Positions 1-12,481 of a DNA stretch of 64,000 nt are shown one piece after another (the first letter of the stretch is position 1; each line of letters starts with the position of its first letter). Location of the stretch: NCBI GenBank assembly GCA_024180945.1, contig JAKSGN010000006.1:4216001-4280000 (forward strand). The letters run 5' to 3'. The DNA is from Macrophomina tecta. Taxonomy: Eukaryota > Ascomycota > Dothideomycetes > Botryosphaeriales > Botryosphaeriaceae. A program made the translations under genes and the position numbers. The notes under the pieces were generated by a model. That model was not told the origin of the DNA, did no database searches, and saw only the letters and a list, made by a program, of their open reading frames with translations.

Positions 1-3000
1 TCCTATCAGAGAGGCCCATCTCATCATACACAGACACCAGCATAAACCCCCGGGGCCTCGACCGACAGGAAGATACGGTGAAGGGAGCAGACAGAATGGA
101 TGCTGTGAGAGACTCAAGTGCCGAGCACTTCATTTACCCGAGCAGGACAAAGACAAGAGGCAGGCAAGACATCCCGTACAAAAAAAGTAATGGGAAAGAC
201 AGGTTCTGTCGGCATTCTCCATCTGCCAGGTAGTCACTGTAACGTATGGGCCCTGCCGCCCCGCGCGTGGTGCACTCTATTCTCATGCACCAACTACGTA
301 GCTTCGACGATCACATGGACTGACGGCGAGGGGCAACAACATCGCGTCTGATCCGGGTAGCCGCCCGTCACCGTCCACTCCAGGGCCAGGGTGCTCTGCA
401 TTTACTACCCAAGGGGGATGAGGGTGGGATGGAGAAGGGGTATTCGCCGGATTGCTCTCTACCGTTCTTCTTTTTCTGTGCCACCCCATTATTTCGTATC
501 TTTGGACTGAATCGGGCATGGCTTAAGATGGATGCGTGTGCGCGTGCGTACGCTTCTTGAGTGTGTACGTGCGTTTCCGCTGAAAGTGCGTATGTACCTG
601 CGGGGTTTTGCGGCCTTTTTTCGAACCGCCGCTGATCTCTCTCTGAGATGGTGACCATGACCTATGGCCGTGACTGTCAGCTATGAATGCTAGCTATAAA
701 TGCTGCTAAGCCCAATCATGACGGAGCGAGCCCGACGGCAGGACAAAAGGGGAGACTGGTGAATGCAAGGTAATGCAAGGGCCAACAGCGAAGCCCATGA
801 GGAGCGAGTCGGCAATGGGCAATTGGCCCAAATTACCATTTGCTGTCCCGCCTGTGATTCCTATTGGTTTCGTGTCGTTCAATTCTTCTCGCTCTAGTAT
901 CTCGTTCGCCCTGCGAAACACGTTCTTGGGAGTGGCTTTGCGCGCGGAAAGCGGTGATTGTTGGTGATGACAGTGATTTGCGGTGGCGCTGCGCGCGTCA
1001 GGCACTGCTACGGCTGTGCGCCAATGGGCGGAAATGAATCAGGTTGTCCCCACTGCTTTCGTTCTCCACAAGAGGAGCAGTTACAATGCGCGAAGGCAGG
1101 GAGAGAGGATGATGAGGCGTAAGGCGGCAAGGGGCCAAAAAGAATCCACATGCAGCGCTTCTCCTGCTACCGCTGTTGTTGGGGCGTTGTCACGTTGGTA
1201 GGTGAGGATTGGCCGGTGCCGGCGAAACCACCCCACTCACTGACGACAACTGATTCACACAGCCGGGGCGGATTTACCCAGTGATCAACGGGGACCGACG
1301 AGGGGGGAGGAGAGCGAGCGGGCGAGCGCGAGGAGCGCGAGGGGCGGGAAAGAAGGGACAAGAGAAAAGGGTTGCAGCAGTGACGGGGGGCGAGGCCACC
1401 GCACAGCCGCGCTTCCTCCTCCCCTCTCCCTGTCGGCTTCCCCAGATCTGGAAAGCCGCAATGGGCATTGCGGCGGTGAAGGTGAGGGAGAGGGCCACGC
1501 ATGGACAGAATTGGAGACGAGAGCGAGCGGGCGGGCTTCGGAGAGGGGCGTGGTCTGCTGCTCGTCGATGATCATCACCCGGGCGCCGCGTCGATTGTGC
1601 TGCGAGTCGTGGCGGCAGGGGGCCAGTTTTCTTCCCTCTATCCACCATGCCCTCGCCTCTTGAGATTTTCTCCCCTTCTGTCTCGCGTCCTGTGGCTGGT
1701 TGACGACTCGTTATCCGTCTTGTGGTCGGGATGGATTTGGAAATTTCGAAAAGCTCTCATCACACCAGGCCCCACTAACCTTCTTTTACCGCTCCGATCA
1801 CCGTCCATCAATCAACCAAAGATGAAGCAAAACGTACGATTTTCGCGGAGGTTGCCATATCGACAGGGTGCAAATGGGGAGGTGGACGAGGAAGGGGTGA
1901 AAAGGGAGCGCTGTGATTTGAGAAGAGGGAGGCCCTTGCTCGTGGCCTTTTGACGACTGTCTGGGTGGTTCATTTGATGATTGATTGCTGGGCTGCGCGT
2001 GCTGTGCGGTCGTGCGCTGTGCGTTTGCGCTAGAAGCAACGCACAGGGACGAGGCACGACGCAAATCTCCACTTAGCCACCGTCACCACACTCGCTGGCT
2101 CGCCATCCTGTCTCGCGGCCAAAGGGTCCTGCCGTTGGTTGGCTTCCATGGGTGTGCTTGTTCTGCATGTCGAGTCAAGAAGATGCGTGGAAAGCTTCTT
2201 TCTCCTCCTCGCGCGCTGTCCGTCTTCGTTGGCATCCTGTCTCCCTCTCTCTTTCCACAGTAGAGCAGTCCCGCGGGGGACCGAGCGCCAGATGGATGAC
2301 GGCCTTGGTTGCTCGCCGCGCACGTGTGCACTCTCTGCCGTGCATCTGCGTTGTCCACCAGCTGGTGTTGCCGCGGCCGCTCTGCTGTACAAAGCTGCTC
2401 TGCGCTTCTGGCGCCTAAAAATTGCGCCGAGGAGACACAGGCGCGGCCAGGGAAAACCTTCGAAAGTAAGTAGTGAAGCGCCGGCTTGAGCTAGTGCTAG
2501 TCGTCCGACGTCAAAAGGCGGGCCAGAATGGGCAGACAGTTGCTGGCCGGATCTTGGCAACAACGCTGCTGGCTGTCTGCTTCGGGCCAGCCTCTCATTT
2601 CACGACGGCGGCGAGAGCTGTTGGCTGGCGTTTGCGGTGATGGAGTTGCTGCTCGTGCGCCCGTGTGAGTTGTCGTTGGTTCCACGGAGCTGGGCCGGTC
2701 ATGTGACTGATTTCCCATACCTTCACCTTAGCGCAAGGAGGCCCGCTACGGCAGCTGCTTCCCCCGGTCAATGAAGTCAGACAATCAGAGTCAAAGTAAG
2801 CCGCCTGCAAGTAATAATAGCCCGCCGCTATTGATTACTTAGAGTCAGTGCTTTCCGCCGTCTCAGACACGCATTTGCCAGCGAGACGCGCCGATGGGTC
2901 TCTCAACGACGCTCTTTATCGGCGTAATAAAAGGTGGAAGCGAAAGAGAAGCGAAAGCGCAAGACCGCCTCGATACCGGCACCTGTGCACCTAGCGCTGG

Positions 3001-6000
3001 CGCCAATCGACGCCCGCCCTGTAGGGCCAGTTAGGGCCAGTTAGGGCCAGTTAGGGCCAGTTAGGGCCAGTTAGGGCCAGTTAGGGCCAGTTAGGGCCTT
3101 CGGTCTAAACGTGCGCCATTCAGGCCGACCTTCTAGTAGAATTCTACAGTGTCTTCGGCGGCGAATTATAGTGACACCTGCCTTGGCGTGTGGCTGCTGG
3201 AACGAGGACGAGCAGAGATAGGGCCATCGAGGGAACCGGCCTCTTCCCGGCCCCCAGTGTGCCTTGACATGGGGTGCGGGAAATCCCCCTCACATCGACA
3301 TCGTATTCGTCTGGCTTTCCCTGAAGGGGTTGGATCTCCTGCGGCGCCGGGATGTCTCTGCCTCGCTGGTCGTGTTGACGAGTCGGTGGGTGACGATTGG
3401 CACAAAAAGGGCCAGAGGGAGATCAGCAGCCGCCGCGCGTGACCAGGGACCGAAAACGGCTGCCGCGACGGTTGTTGCCGTGGCTTGACTCTTGTCGAAC
3501 TCCATCGCGGAGACTCCGACACATCGCCTTTACCTAGATCTTGAGTCTCGACGGGGCGCCTTGGACGAGCGACTGACGTCGTCCGCCATACCCAAAACTG
3601 GGGGTAAAACACCTAATGGCCACGGGTCCATTGAGACACGGGAGGCGGTATGCCATGCCCGTAGCTGCTACGTGCTAGCTGGGTATTCCAGACCACAAGC
3701 CGCCTCCAGCAGGCCTGATGGTTGCCCTTTTCCGACCACCCAATCGACCGGGTTCGGATAAGGCAAGCTGACATGCCTTCATCCTTAGGGGCCAGCGTCA
3801 TGGTGGTAGGGTTCCTGAGCCGCGCACTTCCGCTGCCCCATGAGAGCGGGCACTTCCCGTAACCCAGGGCCCTGCAACGACGCGAATGGGACCGTCAGGC
3901 GTCCACTTGTCATAGTTCGCCTTGGCTTGCTCGGTTTACCCTGCGCAACCGTCCGGCACGGCTGTGTTTGCGGGAGAACCGCGATGCTCAGAGGTGCGGC
4001 GCGAAAAGTCAAGGATCTGGAAAATGAGTAGCAGAATACGGACGAAAGGGTAATTATGAATGTGGACGAAGAGATGAGAATAGAAACAGCACCAGTTGCG
4101 GGAAAGGGCAAAGCGCGGTCCCGACAACTAAAAAAGAAACGTTGATGATAGTGTTAGTGACGTCGGAGAGCGGCATCCCCAGCATTCGGGAGATGATTCC
4201 CACGAGCATTTAGCGGTTCAGCAAATAAAACATGCCCAAAAAAAAAGTGCAAAAAAAAAAAAAAAAAACCATTCGCAGGCTTAACTTTATTGAGCCGACC
4301 TGCGTATCGCACGTTGGTAGAAAGATGATCATGAGATGGTGGAAAGCTGGGCGCAACTTGGCTCTGCACGCATGTTCTCCCTATTTTCACTTCCCGCCTC
4401 AACCAGGAATGCTCTCGAGTCGCGCTAGGTCTGACCTTTAACTCATTAACTGGGGATACTTATCGAGATCCATAAGGGTGGAAGTGTGCCTTGTTCCCAA
4501 GTCAATGCCTGGCCCTGGTGTTTGGAATCGCGAGATCGACTGAAGTTGCCAGGGGGGAGCCTGTACAGCGCGGAGGCGTCCGCTGACGGAAATTTGATTG
4601 CTTTTTCTTCTCTACGAAAATCTGTGTGAAGGGGTGTGATGGAGATTGTGACGAGTGCCAATTTTACCGCCGCTTCCGCTGTCATGGTATGACTCTGCTC
4701 GAAGCTGCAGGTCGGAGAAGAGGAGTTGTTTAGTGACCCATTGCAGGCGGCCTAGGAATAGGCTAAGATCTAGCTCTGCTTTGCCGCTATGCTACTTGTT
4801 TTGGATGCAAGGTGACGTGTGAGATTGCTGTGCATAGGATCCGCGGGACATGCGCAGCGGCGGGGCACATCGATCTCAAATCACGGAGTCATCCCGCTGC
4901 TTCGACGTCGCGAGCTCTACAACCACTGCGCCTGCAGAAAGGAACGCTGTTTGCTCTTCCCCACCACCGGTCAGGCCCGGAATTAGGGTTCAATTCCGGC
5001 TCAACATCAAAGTAGAAAAGATCGCAGCAAACTGAGGCACCGACAGGATGGTGCGACTCTAAACCTACCGAAGTATACTTACGCGATGCCCGACACACTG
5101 AAAAAGCCTACTCAGCACATCCCTGCTTGTAAGTGCCTCAATGCGCACCAATCTGCAGAGCCAAGGGCCTTGCCAGTGGAGGTCAGCCATGCTAGCAGTC
5201 AAGCGCCATCATCCAGGTCAGCTAAGATTGGTTGTCGGAACCAGTGGTCGTTGCACCTAATGGCGTGCTTCTGTTGCTGGTTTTGGCCGCACTCGCAGCC
5301 TGCGCGTCTCCAGCTCCCCACCGTGGGGCGCAGCAGTGAAAGCACTATTGGGGGTGCTCCGACGGCGCGTCTCGAGGCGCAGCAGTAGCAGCAGCAGCAG
5401 CTTGCACACAGCCAACGCATTGTTGGCTCCCGTCACCTGGTTGGAGGGCAGGCGCAGGGCCTCCCTAGCGGTGGGAGTGAAAGCGAAGAAGATCACGGCT
5501 GGCTTCGGCGCCATCCAATCCACCGGCGAATCTGGCGAAGGGAGCACTGCCGAATTCGCCGTGTTCCGGGCACGTGGGCGCAGCATCGATCAGGGTTCCC
5601 AGGTCCCGCCCCTTGAGGAGCCCACAATGACGTCTGCAGACGGCGGCACTTGCTGATGAGACGGCCTGGTGGGGAGCACCGCATTGGAAAGCGGCGGGAG
5701 GAACGTGTTGAGCCTAGTTGCCGCCGTGTGCTTCGTCTCATTGTTGGACAGGGCTACCATCCCATGGCGTTTCGGGAGAATCACCGGAAAATCACACCGA
5801 TGGATGGGCGCTCCGGCGATGCAAATCCTCATCTTTGCGTTAATTGGATGTTCCAGGCTGCATTGATTGGGTCAGCGGGCTGCTTTCTGCGCGTGCCGTC
5901 GGATGCGATCCGCATCCCTCTGCGCTGGCCACCGCTACGAGTGTGGATGGGAGGGAAGGGATCTTAAATTGGTCAAGGCGCCTCTCCTGTTCACTGGACG

Positions 6001-9000
6001 AAGCGCGTCCGAACTGCCGAAAGAGGAGCTGGTAGTGCATGAAATGTTGCATGAGCTGTGGGTGGACGCTATGTAGAGACCACCCATAAAGAAACGAGCT
6101 ATGATCGTCCAGGCCCGACGCGGGCAGGCACAGCGATCAAACGGCGTACCTCACCGCATTTCTTGGGTTCCTTGGCCTTCGCGAAGGGGCATCGTAGGCT
6201 GACTCAAGCTTTGACATGCCGGACTGGGGCATCGCAAACTGCCAAATCGAAGATCATCAATTCTCCTTCAGGGATTGACGCGCCCCGTGCCATGTTTTTG
6301 CATTAGCGCAAACGGCAAACGGCGCGCCGCATGGAAAGACGGTGAAGATATGGTTCGCTTGCGTGCATGTCCTTGGCGAGAAAGCTGGTCGCTTCCAGCG
6401 CATGAACGATGAAACGTTGCCGTTGCGCTCGCCTGGCGGAACCCTAGGCAGGACGTTCCGCGTGGGGGACGAATGGGGGATGTCCATATTGCAGACCACA
6501 TTATGCTGTGATCTTCGCTGATCGATGAGAATCCGCTCGCATCCTACACAGCCCTCCCGCGGGCTGCATGCCGGAAGGGCACTATGACATACGTTGCCAA
6601 AGAATAGCCAAGCAGGGTAGGGGCCCGAAGTAGGTCGTGAGCTCACTCGTGGTGCGCGGTTCAGACTATTCGTATCGTCCGCTGCGTGCAAGGGCTACCT
6701 TCGGCCATAAACGCAAGACACTTCGGTTTCATCCACCGAACGAGCCGCTCGCGAACCGATTAAGGAAAGGTAAGGGTGGAGGGACCCCCCTCTCGCGGAA
6801 GTGCGTCAACTCACTTTGGAAATGCTTCTGTATCCGTCCTCCACTGTGTGATCAGCGCCGCGCTGGTCTCGGAAATGACCCGTCATGCTCGCGCTGCGTC
6901 TGCTGCAGATCCTTACGCAAGATGCAACAGGAGGCAGGAGATTTTCTGGAGGTGCAGACGACGTCGTACGACATTGCCCTGGGCATGCAATGCTGGAGTA
7001 ACAACCGCGATGGCCGTCATGTCACGATTGAGGCTGTACCGTCGCTCCGCCCAAGGGGCGGGCCGATAGCGAAAGCATCTCGGTTGAGGTGAAGCGAGAG
7101 GAAGCAGCCAAGTCCCTGACAGCTGGACTGCGGTGATCTGGATAAAAGTCATGAAGGATGCGGCGGGGAACAATATTGCTGATTCAGTCAAGTCTATGAC
7201 ACTGACTGAGGGAAGCCGCATGGCCTGCGACCAATACGATATGGCTGCGAAGGAAATTTGCCCAGTCATGCCGGAGCTCGGCCAAAACGTACCTCGAGCG
7301 CCGGAAAACACTGGCGTCTGATATGACGGTAGCAAGAAATTCTGTGACACTTCATTGTTCGGACCCGCCCAACAAGCATCAGGGACACGTGCAGGGCACG
7401 CAGGGGGATTATCCAGCAAGGCCAATAAGATCTTCCGCTGTCTCAGGGGTGGGCAAATCACAGGCAGCGGTCCTGGAGAAGATCCCGTGCCCGCTCGACG
7501 AGGATGCTGCGGTATAGCATACTCAAGGATGGGCTGCGCAGGAAGCGATGAAGAAGTGGTTCCCCACGGCAACAAAGATCGAAGAACGTACGTTTAGAGT
7601 ACACGGCGGACGATTTAGGGCGGGCCGCCTTAGTCGCCCATCCAGCCGCCAATCGGTTTGGAGCATGAACACGCGGCAACCCCAAGACCAAGCCGGTCGC
7701 CATTACGTCCGTTCTGGCGAAGATCTGCCAAAGTGCCCTCGGAAGCTACCGTACCAGCAGCGGTCCAGAGACTCTCACAGGGGGGGCCCGTGCCGGTGCC
7801 GGAACCATGTCGACAGGAGCGCGTCTCTGTGGGACGAATTGAATTAGGAGCGTTGCCCGAAGGAGAGCGGAGTTGAGCAAAGACGCTCCGTTGGGATTTC
7901 GCCTTGGCGCAGCATCGTGGGCGGGATGCCTGCCAAAGCGCAGGGATGCGATGGGATGCGCCGGCTGTGGTTGCTCCTGACGGGCTGACGAAAGGATCTA
8001 CGTCAGCCGCTGTCTGAGCCATGCGCTGCGCAAATTTGTGACAGCCCGGTCTACTTCCCGAAAGGAGAAGGCCCCTTGCCACGCTCGCGGTAGCTTTACT
8101 CCGGCACCCAGGACGTGCTTGTCAACTTCCGACCCGTTTTCGGGACCTGGGCCATTGGGAGGGACGGTAGAGGGTTGCGCAGTTGCCTGTTCCAACCTCA
8201 TGCTGACGGATAAGCAGATGCGACGCTGTGATTGTAGGGGGCCTGCGGTCAGCTGCGACGCATCATCAATCAATATCGCTAGATGACTTGCGTTGGCCCG
8301 TCGATGGGCGATTTGGGGCGTGTGCCCCATCAAGGTTGATCCATCCCAAGCCACGCTTACCGGCACGACGCGGCAAGCACGGAGCAGTTTCGAAGCTTCG
8401 CTACATCCGGACACAGAAGGCGTTGAGGTGGTGACCCCTGTTACATGCGGGCGCTCACCGCAATCCGCCTGCGACCTCCGGCTAGCGCGCGAGAGGAGTA
8501 ATGGGCACTCTAGGTCGACGATGCAGGCTGGCAGACCGACAGGCAGGCAGGCAGACATTGGCGGCTCGCGGCCAACCTAACCAGGCATGCCCGACGGACA
8601 CCCGCGTACGCTAATGGCCGGAGGGGATGCTGGGTCTGATACGAAGACGTCTTATTTGACGAGCCCAAAGCAATCAAGACAGGTGCCAAGCAGGGATCGT
8701 GAAGATCGAAGCGTGTTGTCAGATTGGCCTCCAAAGAGTAGCAATTAAAATGGCGTAGAGCCGTCCCGTAACGGCATCACGCGCGCCGCAAGCCCTCGCG
8801 GCGACGAGGGGCGACTCGTTTAGGACCGAATCGCTTCTAAAATGTGTCAAGGTCACCGCCATCTCGCAGACGACCCCGGTCCCCGGTGAATCTCCCAGGT
8901 TTTGTGCGCGATAATCTGGTGTGTTGCAGATCAGCCGAGGAATTGCCCCCTGATCCGAACCGTTGCCTTGGGGGGCCCTCCAGAGAACGAGCCGTGCGCT

Positions 9001-12000
9001 GCCAGCGCGGAGCGCGGTTGGGAGACGCTCGGAACGCAGGCTGCTGGGGCGCCGCCTCCCGTCTGCATCCAAGATCTGGGCCGGGCGCATGCCACAACGC
9101 TGCCAGAGCGCTCGAGGGGATGAGGCGCGGAGATTCGCTGGAGGTGAGGTTGGCGCAGAAGACGTCGCACCCGGGGCGCCAAGGAGGAAGAGAGTCCGGC
9201 GGCCGATATACCTGGACGATGATCGGGCATCCCGGCTGTACGTCCCATCTCATGACTAGCAGGGCGAGTGGGTGCGGCGGGCGATTGCAAATCCTCCTGA
9301 CAAGCGAGAAACACAGATAAACGCGCGCCAAAAAGGAAAGAGCTGCTGCTGCTGCCCCGGGCGGGCGGGTGGTGGGCAGCGGGCAGTGGGGAGGGCGGTG
9401 GTGATGCTGGGGCTGCGAATGGCGGCGGCGGCGGCGACGACGACGATGATGGCGGTGATGCGAGGCAGCAAGCGAGAGGCCCGCGGCGGACACGATGATC
9501 GCGAGTCGCGGCTCCACTGGCGGCGGCGGCGGTGGGCGGCGGCGGCGCTGTGCTTTGCTGTGGCCGTCGTCCTGACTCCGTGTCGCTTGCTTTGGACGTG
9601 GCGGCGGGCAAATGTCGCCAAAATGCACAGCACGCGTGCGCCGGGAGGCCTGGCAGGCAGCGCGGGCCTGCTACTGCTGCTGGCGGCGGTGCAGTGCGGT
9701 CATGGTCACGGTCACGGTCACGGCGGGCTCGGGGCGGAGGCTGTCGTGGGCAACCAAAGCGGCGCGTCGGCCGGCGCGTGTGCGGGCGGGCGGTGCGGCG
9801 CAGGTGGTACGCGCCGAACAAGCAAGCAGGCGGCGGTGCATGGGTTCTGCTGGAGGGTGTTGAGCTGGTGCTGCGGCCGCGAGTGCGACTGGGAGAGGTG
9901 AGCGGTGGCCCCGCGTGTTCGGCCTGCAGCTGCCCTGGCCGGCTCTGCCTCACGAGTCAGGTCCAATCAGCGCGGCCGCGCTAGACGCCTTCTCGAAGAG
10001 CGGTACGAGGCCGCCCAACGCCGAGGCATCAGCGGCAGCGATGCCATCCCGGGCGCAGCTCGCGTGGTGATCGGTCAGCGTGCAAGCATGGCCCCGCGAG
10101 CCTTTGATGAAGAGCAGCGGCGTCCCTGGGCGGTGTGTGTGCGAGAGACTCAGGAGGAAAGCGGCGCTGTGTAGCCTCGCGTCCGGGGTGTGCGCGTGGG
10201 ACAGAAAATTCGATGCCTTCTTGCAGCGAAGCTTCCACTGATCCGTGCTGCGATCGACGTGCAACCGCCCGCGGGCTGCTGGGAGCCATCCTTGGCCGCC
10301 GCCAACCTCATCCCACCCTCGCGCCCGGGAGGATCACGCACTAACGCGCCCTGATCCCAGCGGCGCGCGCAGATGATGATGATGGCGACGAGATGCCGGG
10401 CCGCGCATGCAGCATCTTGTGCCAGCACCCCCATTCTCCTTCATGAGGTCGGCGGCTGCGGCTTGGGCTCGACATGATCTGATTCTGATCCTCCACCTGC
10501 GTCGCGTTGCAGTCGATCGCGCGCGCCTCTCGAGCAACAATCTCCCGGCGCCTTGGGACATGGCTTGCTCTCCCATGTCGACTGCGATCCTTCGCTGTGC
10601 CGCCGGGATGGGTGCTGCGCTGCGCTGTTGGTACTGATGTAGCCTGCTCGGAGATGCGCCTACGGGCGGCCTAGCAGCGTCATCACGACCATGCAGCTAG
10701 GGAAGCCACGACGAGCCTGCGACTCAGCGCTGGCCAGCCTCGCTGCCTTGTTCGTTGGGCAGCAGGCATCGTCAAACGCCGGTCCTGGCCTCTTCCCGCG
10801 AGCGCGACGGAGAGGGCAGCGCTCGCCTGGCGGTGATCAGGGTCCACCGTGGCTACCACCGTCATAGCGGCGTGGGAGTAATAAGACGAGACAATGCCCA
10901 TTGTGTGGAGGGCTGCTGCGTGCGGAATTGGGATTGCAGGGCGAGCGGGCTAGCGTGCGGAGCTGGCAGCTTCAAATTTTAAGCGGCCGGCTATTGTCGC
11001 ACGCGGCACTGCCGAAGTCGATGTCTGTCGGGGCGGTCGATCTGGCGGCAGGGCTGCGTCGAGCGGTGCATCGGCCGGCGTCCATCAGCGCGTGGTCGGT
11101 CATATGTTTAATTGAGCGCTGAGCGCCGCCGACCCGCTCGCTGGCGATGGCCTTCGCATGCGGTGCAACTCGGCGACGCAAGCGAGCAGCGCGACCTGGA
11201 ACGTCGGCTTACGCAGGAGTTCGGCTGCGTGCGCGGAGAGGGCGTCGCCGGCGTGGTGAGGCAGCGAACGTGGCTTCAAGGTTAGCTGCAGATGATGGGC
11301 GAGCGCGGGCGGCTGATCAGCACGACGACTCCTCCTGTGCCCGCGGCGGGCCAACGGCCAGCGCGACCTCACCTCTCCCGCCGCGACCGACTGCGCACTA
11401 GGCAAGGCGCTGGCGTCCAGACGGAGCAGGCCGCGCGCTGCGATTGCCTCTGTGCCTCCGCCGCGTCGCAGCGGAGTGGAGCGGCTGGCTACTGGACTGG
11501 CGCTCGCGCTGGCGCCGGGCACCCAACAGACGGACAGACGACAGACAGATGGCTCACTGCGGTGAACGGCAGCTGACGCGCGCTGCTTGGTCGGCCCGTC
11601 TCGCACCATGAGGCTGCGCGGGGACTGTCCAGAGAGCGGTTGTTGGCTGGCAGGCGCGCTCCAGCTGTCGCTGTCGGGCCTGGCGACCATGCGCCAGTTC
11701 CAGCGGAAGCGGTAGCGATCTGCCCACAACCTCCGACCGCTCGCGTTCCTGGCGGCCATAAACAGTACTCCCTTCATTCGCACACGCAATTATACGGCAG
11801 GCGCGGCGCATGACGGGCGCGATTGTGGGGGAGCCGGCCAACCAGGTCCCTTGCATGCGGAGCTCGAGCACCGCCGGCCGCAAGATCGTGGGCAGCCCGG
11901 CGCACATCACGCATTCCTGGCGAGCCGTCAAGCGCAGCCGAGGAATTTATCCGTCACGGCGGACTCGTGGGAGGCAGTGGCCTGAGAGCAGCCGATCTGC

Positions 12001-12417
12001 AGTGCAGCAGGGCCTGTCCTGGCCGCCTCATTCCCCGAACGGTTCGATAGCCGGCGCTGGTCGGCGCGCCTTTGACACGCAGGGGGGCCCTGGCGCCGGC
12101 TGGTGGATCCCTGTCGCTGCTCCGAGTCGCAGCGCGAGGCAGGGCAGCATGGGATACAAAGGCACGACTATCATCTGCATTACCGTTGTGAAGAAGTGGG
12201 CACAGGCGCTCTCCAGATAATAACGGCCCGCCTCTTCAACGGTGGATCCCTTCGCCCAAGCCAGGGTCCCGCTGGTCTCAGCACAACGCGACCCACCCCG
12301 TTGGCGACGGTCACCGAACGTACTTGAATGCCCGCCCTGGCCCAAGCCGCACCGCTTCAGCCCAGGTAGCCCACCGACACACGGCATCCACTGGACACGC
12401 GCTGTCCGCCGCCGCTC
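1..12417. other. Long stretch without a recognisable gene
   Basis: GC-rich DNA upstream of the mtfA-like gene. Open frames of up to about 340 codons occur on both strands, often overlapping each other. They look like by-products of high GC: they are rich in Arg, Ala, Pro and Ser, show no family motif, and cannot be extended through plausible introns. Apart from a 10-bp tandem repeat at 3021-3098 and an 18-base A run at 4251-4268, I see nothing definable. It may be a very long regulatory and leader region of the downstream regulator, or it may include lineage-specific or decayed genes I cannot recognise. Confidence 0.5.
3021..3098. repeat. 10-bp minisatellite, TTAGGGCCAG units
   Basis: Eight head-to-tail copies of TTAGGGCCAG. 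The first copy starts with GTAGGG and the last ends TTAGGGCCTT; the six between are identical. Each unit contains TTAGGG, the telomeric hexamer of most filamentous fungi, followed by CCAG. It lies in gene-free DNA. Confidence 0.95.
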
Positions 12418-12423
12418 TATAAA
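12418..12423 (+). promoter_or_regulatory. Possible TATA element upstream of the mtfA-like gene
   Basis: TATAAA in the context CGCTCTATAAACTTCC, 59 bases before the chosen start codon. This is close for a TATA box plus leader in a fungal gene, so transcription would give a short leader. Alternatively the real promoter lies farther upstream and this match is chance. Confidence 0.35.
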
Positions 12424-12481
12424 CTTCCATTCCGTTCCCCTCACCACCGCCTCTTATTCCATCGTCGCCCAAGGGTGAGCG

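Noticed and set aside
3021..3098. CRISPR-like array
   Set aside because: The 10-bp units are contiguous with no spacers, and the genome is eukaryotic.
4975..5010. tRNA-like T-loop (GGTTCAATTCC)
   Set aside because: The flanking bases do not form the T stem and no acceptor or anticodon arms can be folded around it.
6913..8558. Possible decayed transposon frame
   Set aside because: Several frames continue across TAG codons that could be mutated CAG, but no reverse transcriptase, integrase or transposase motif and no terminal repeats were found.
8837..9953. Long overlapping minus- and plus-strand frames
   Set aside because: Frames are open on both strands at once and are dominated by Arg, Pro, Ser and Ala; this is expected from high GC and no domain is visible.
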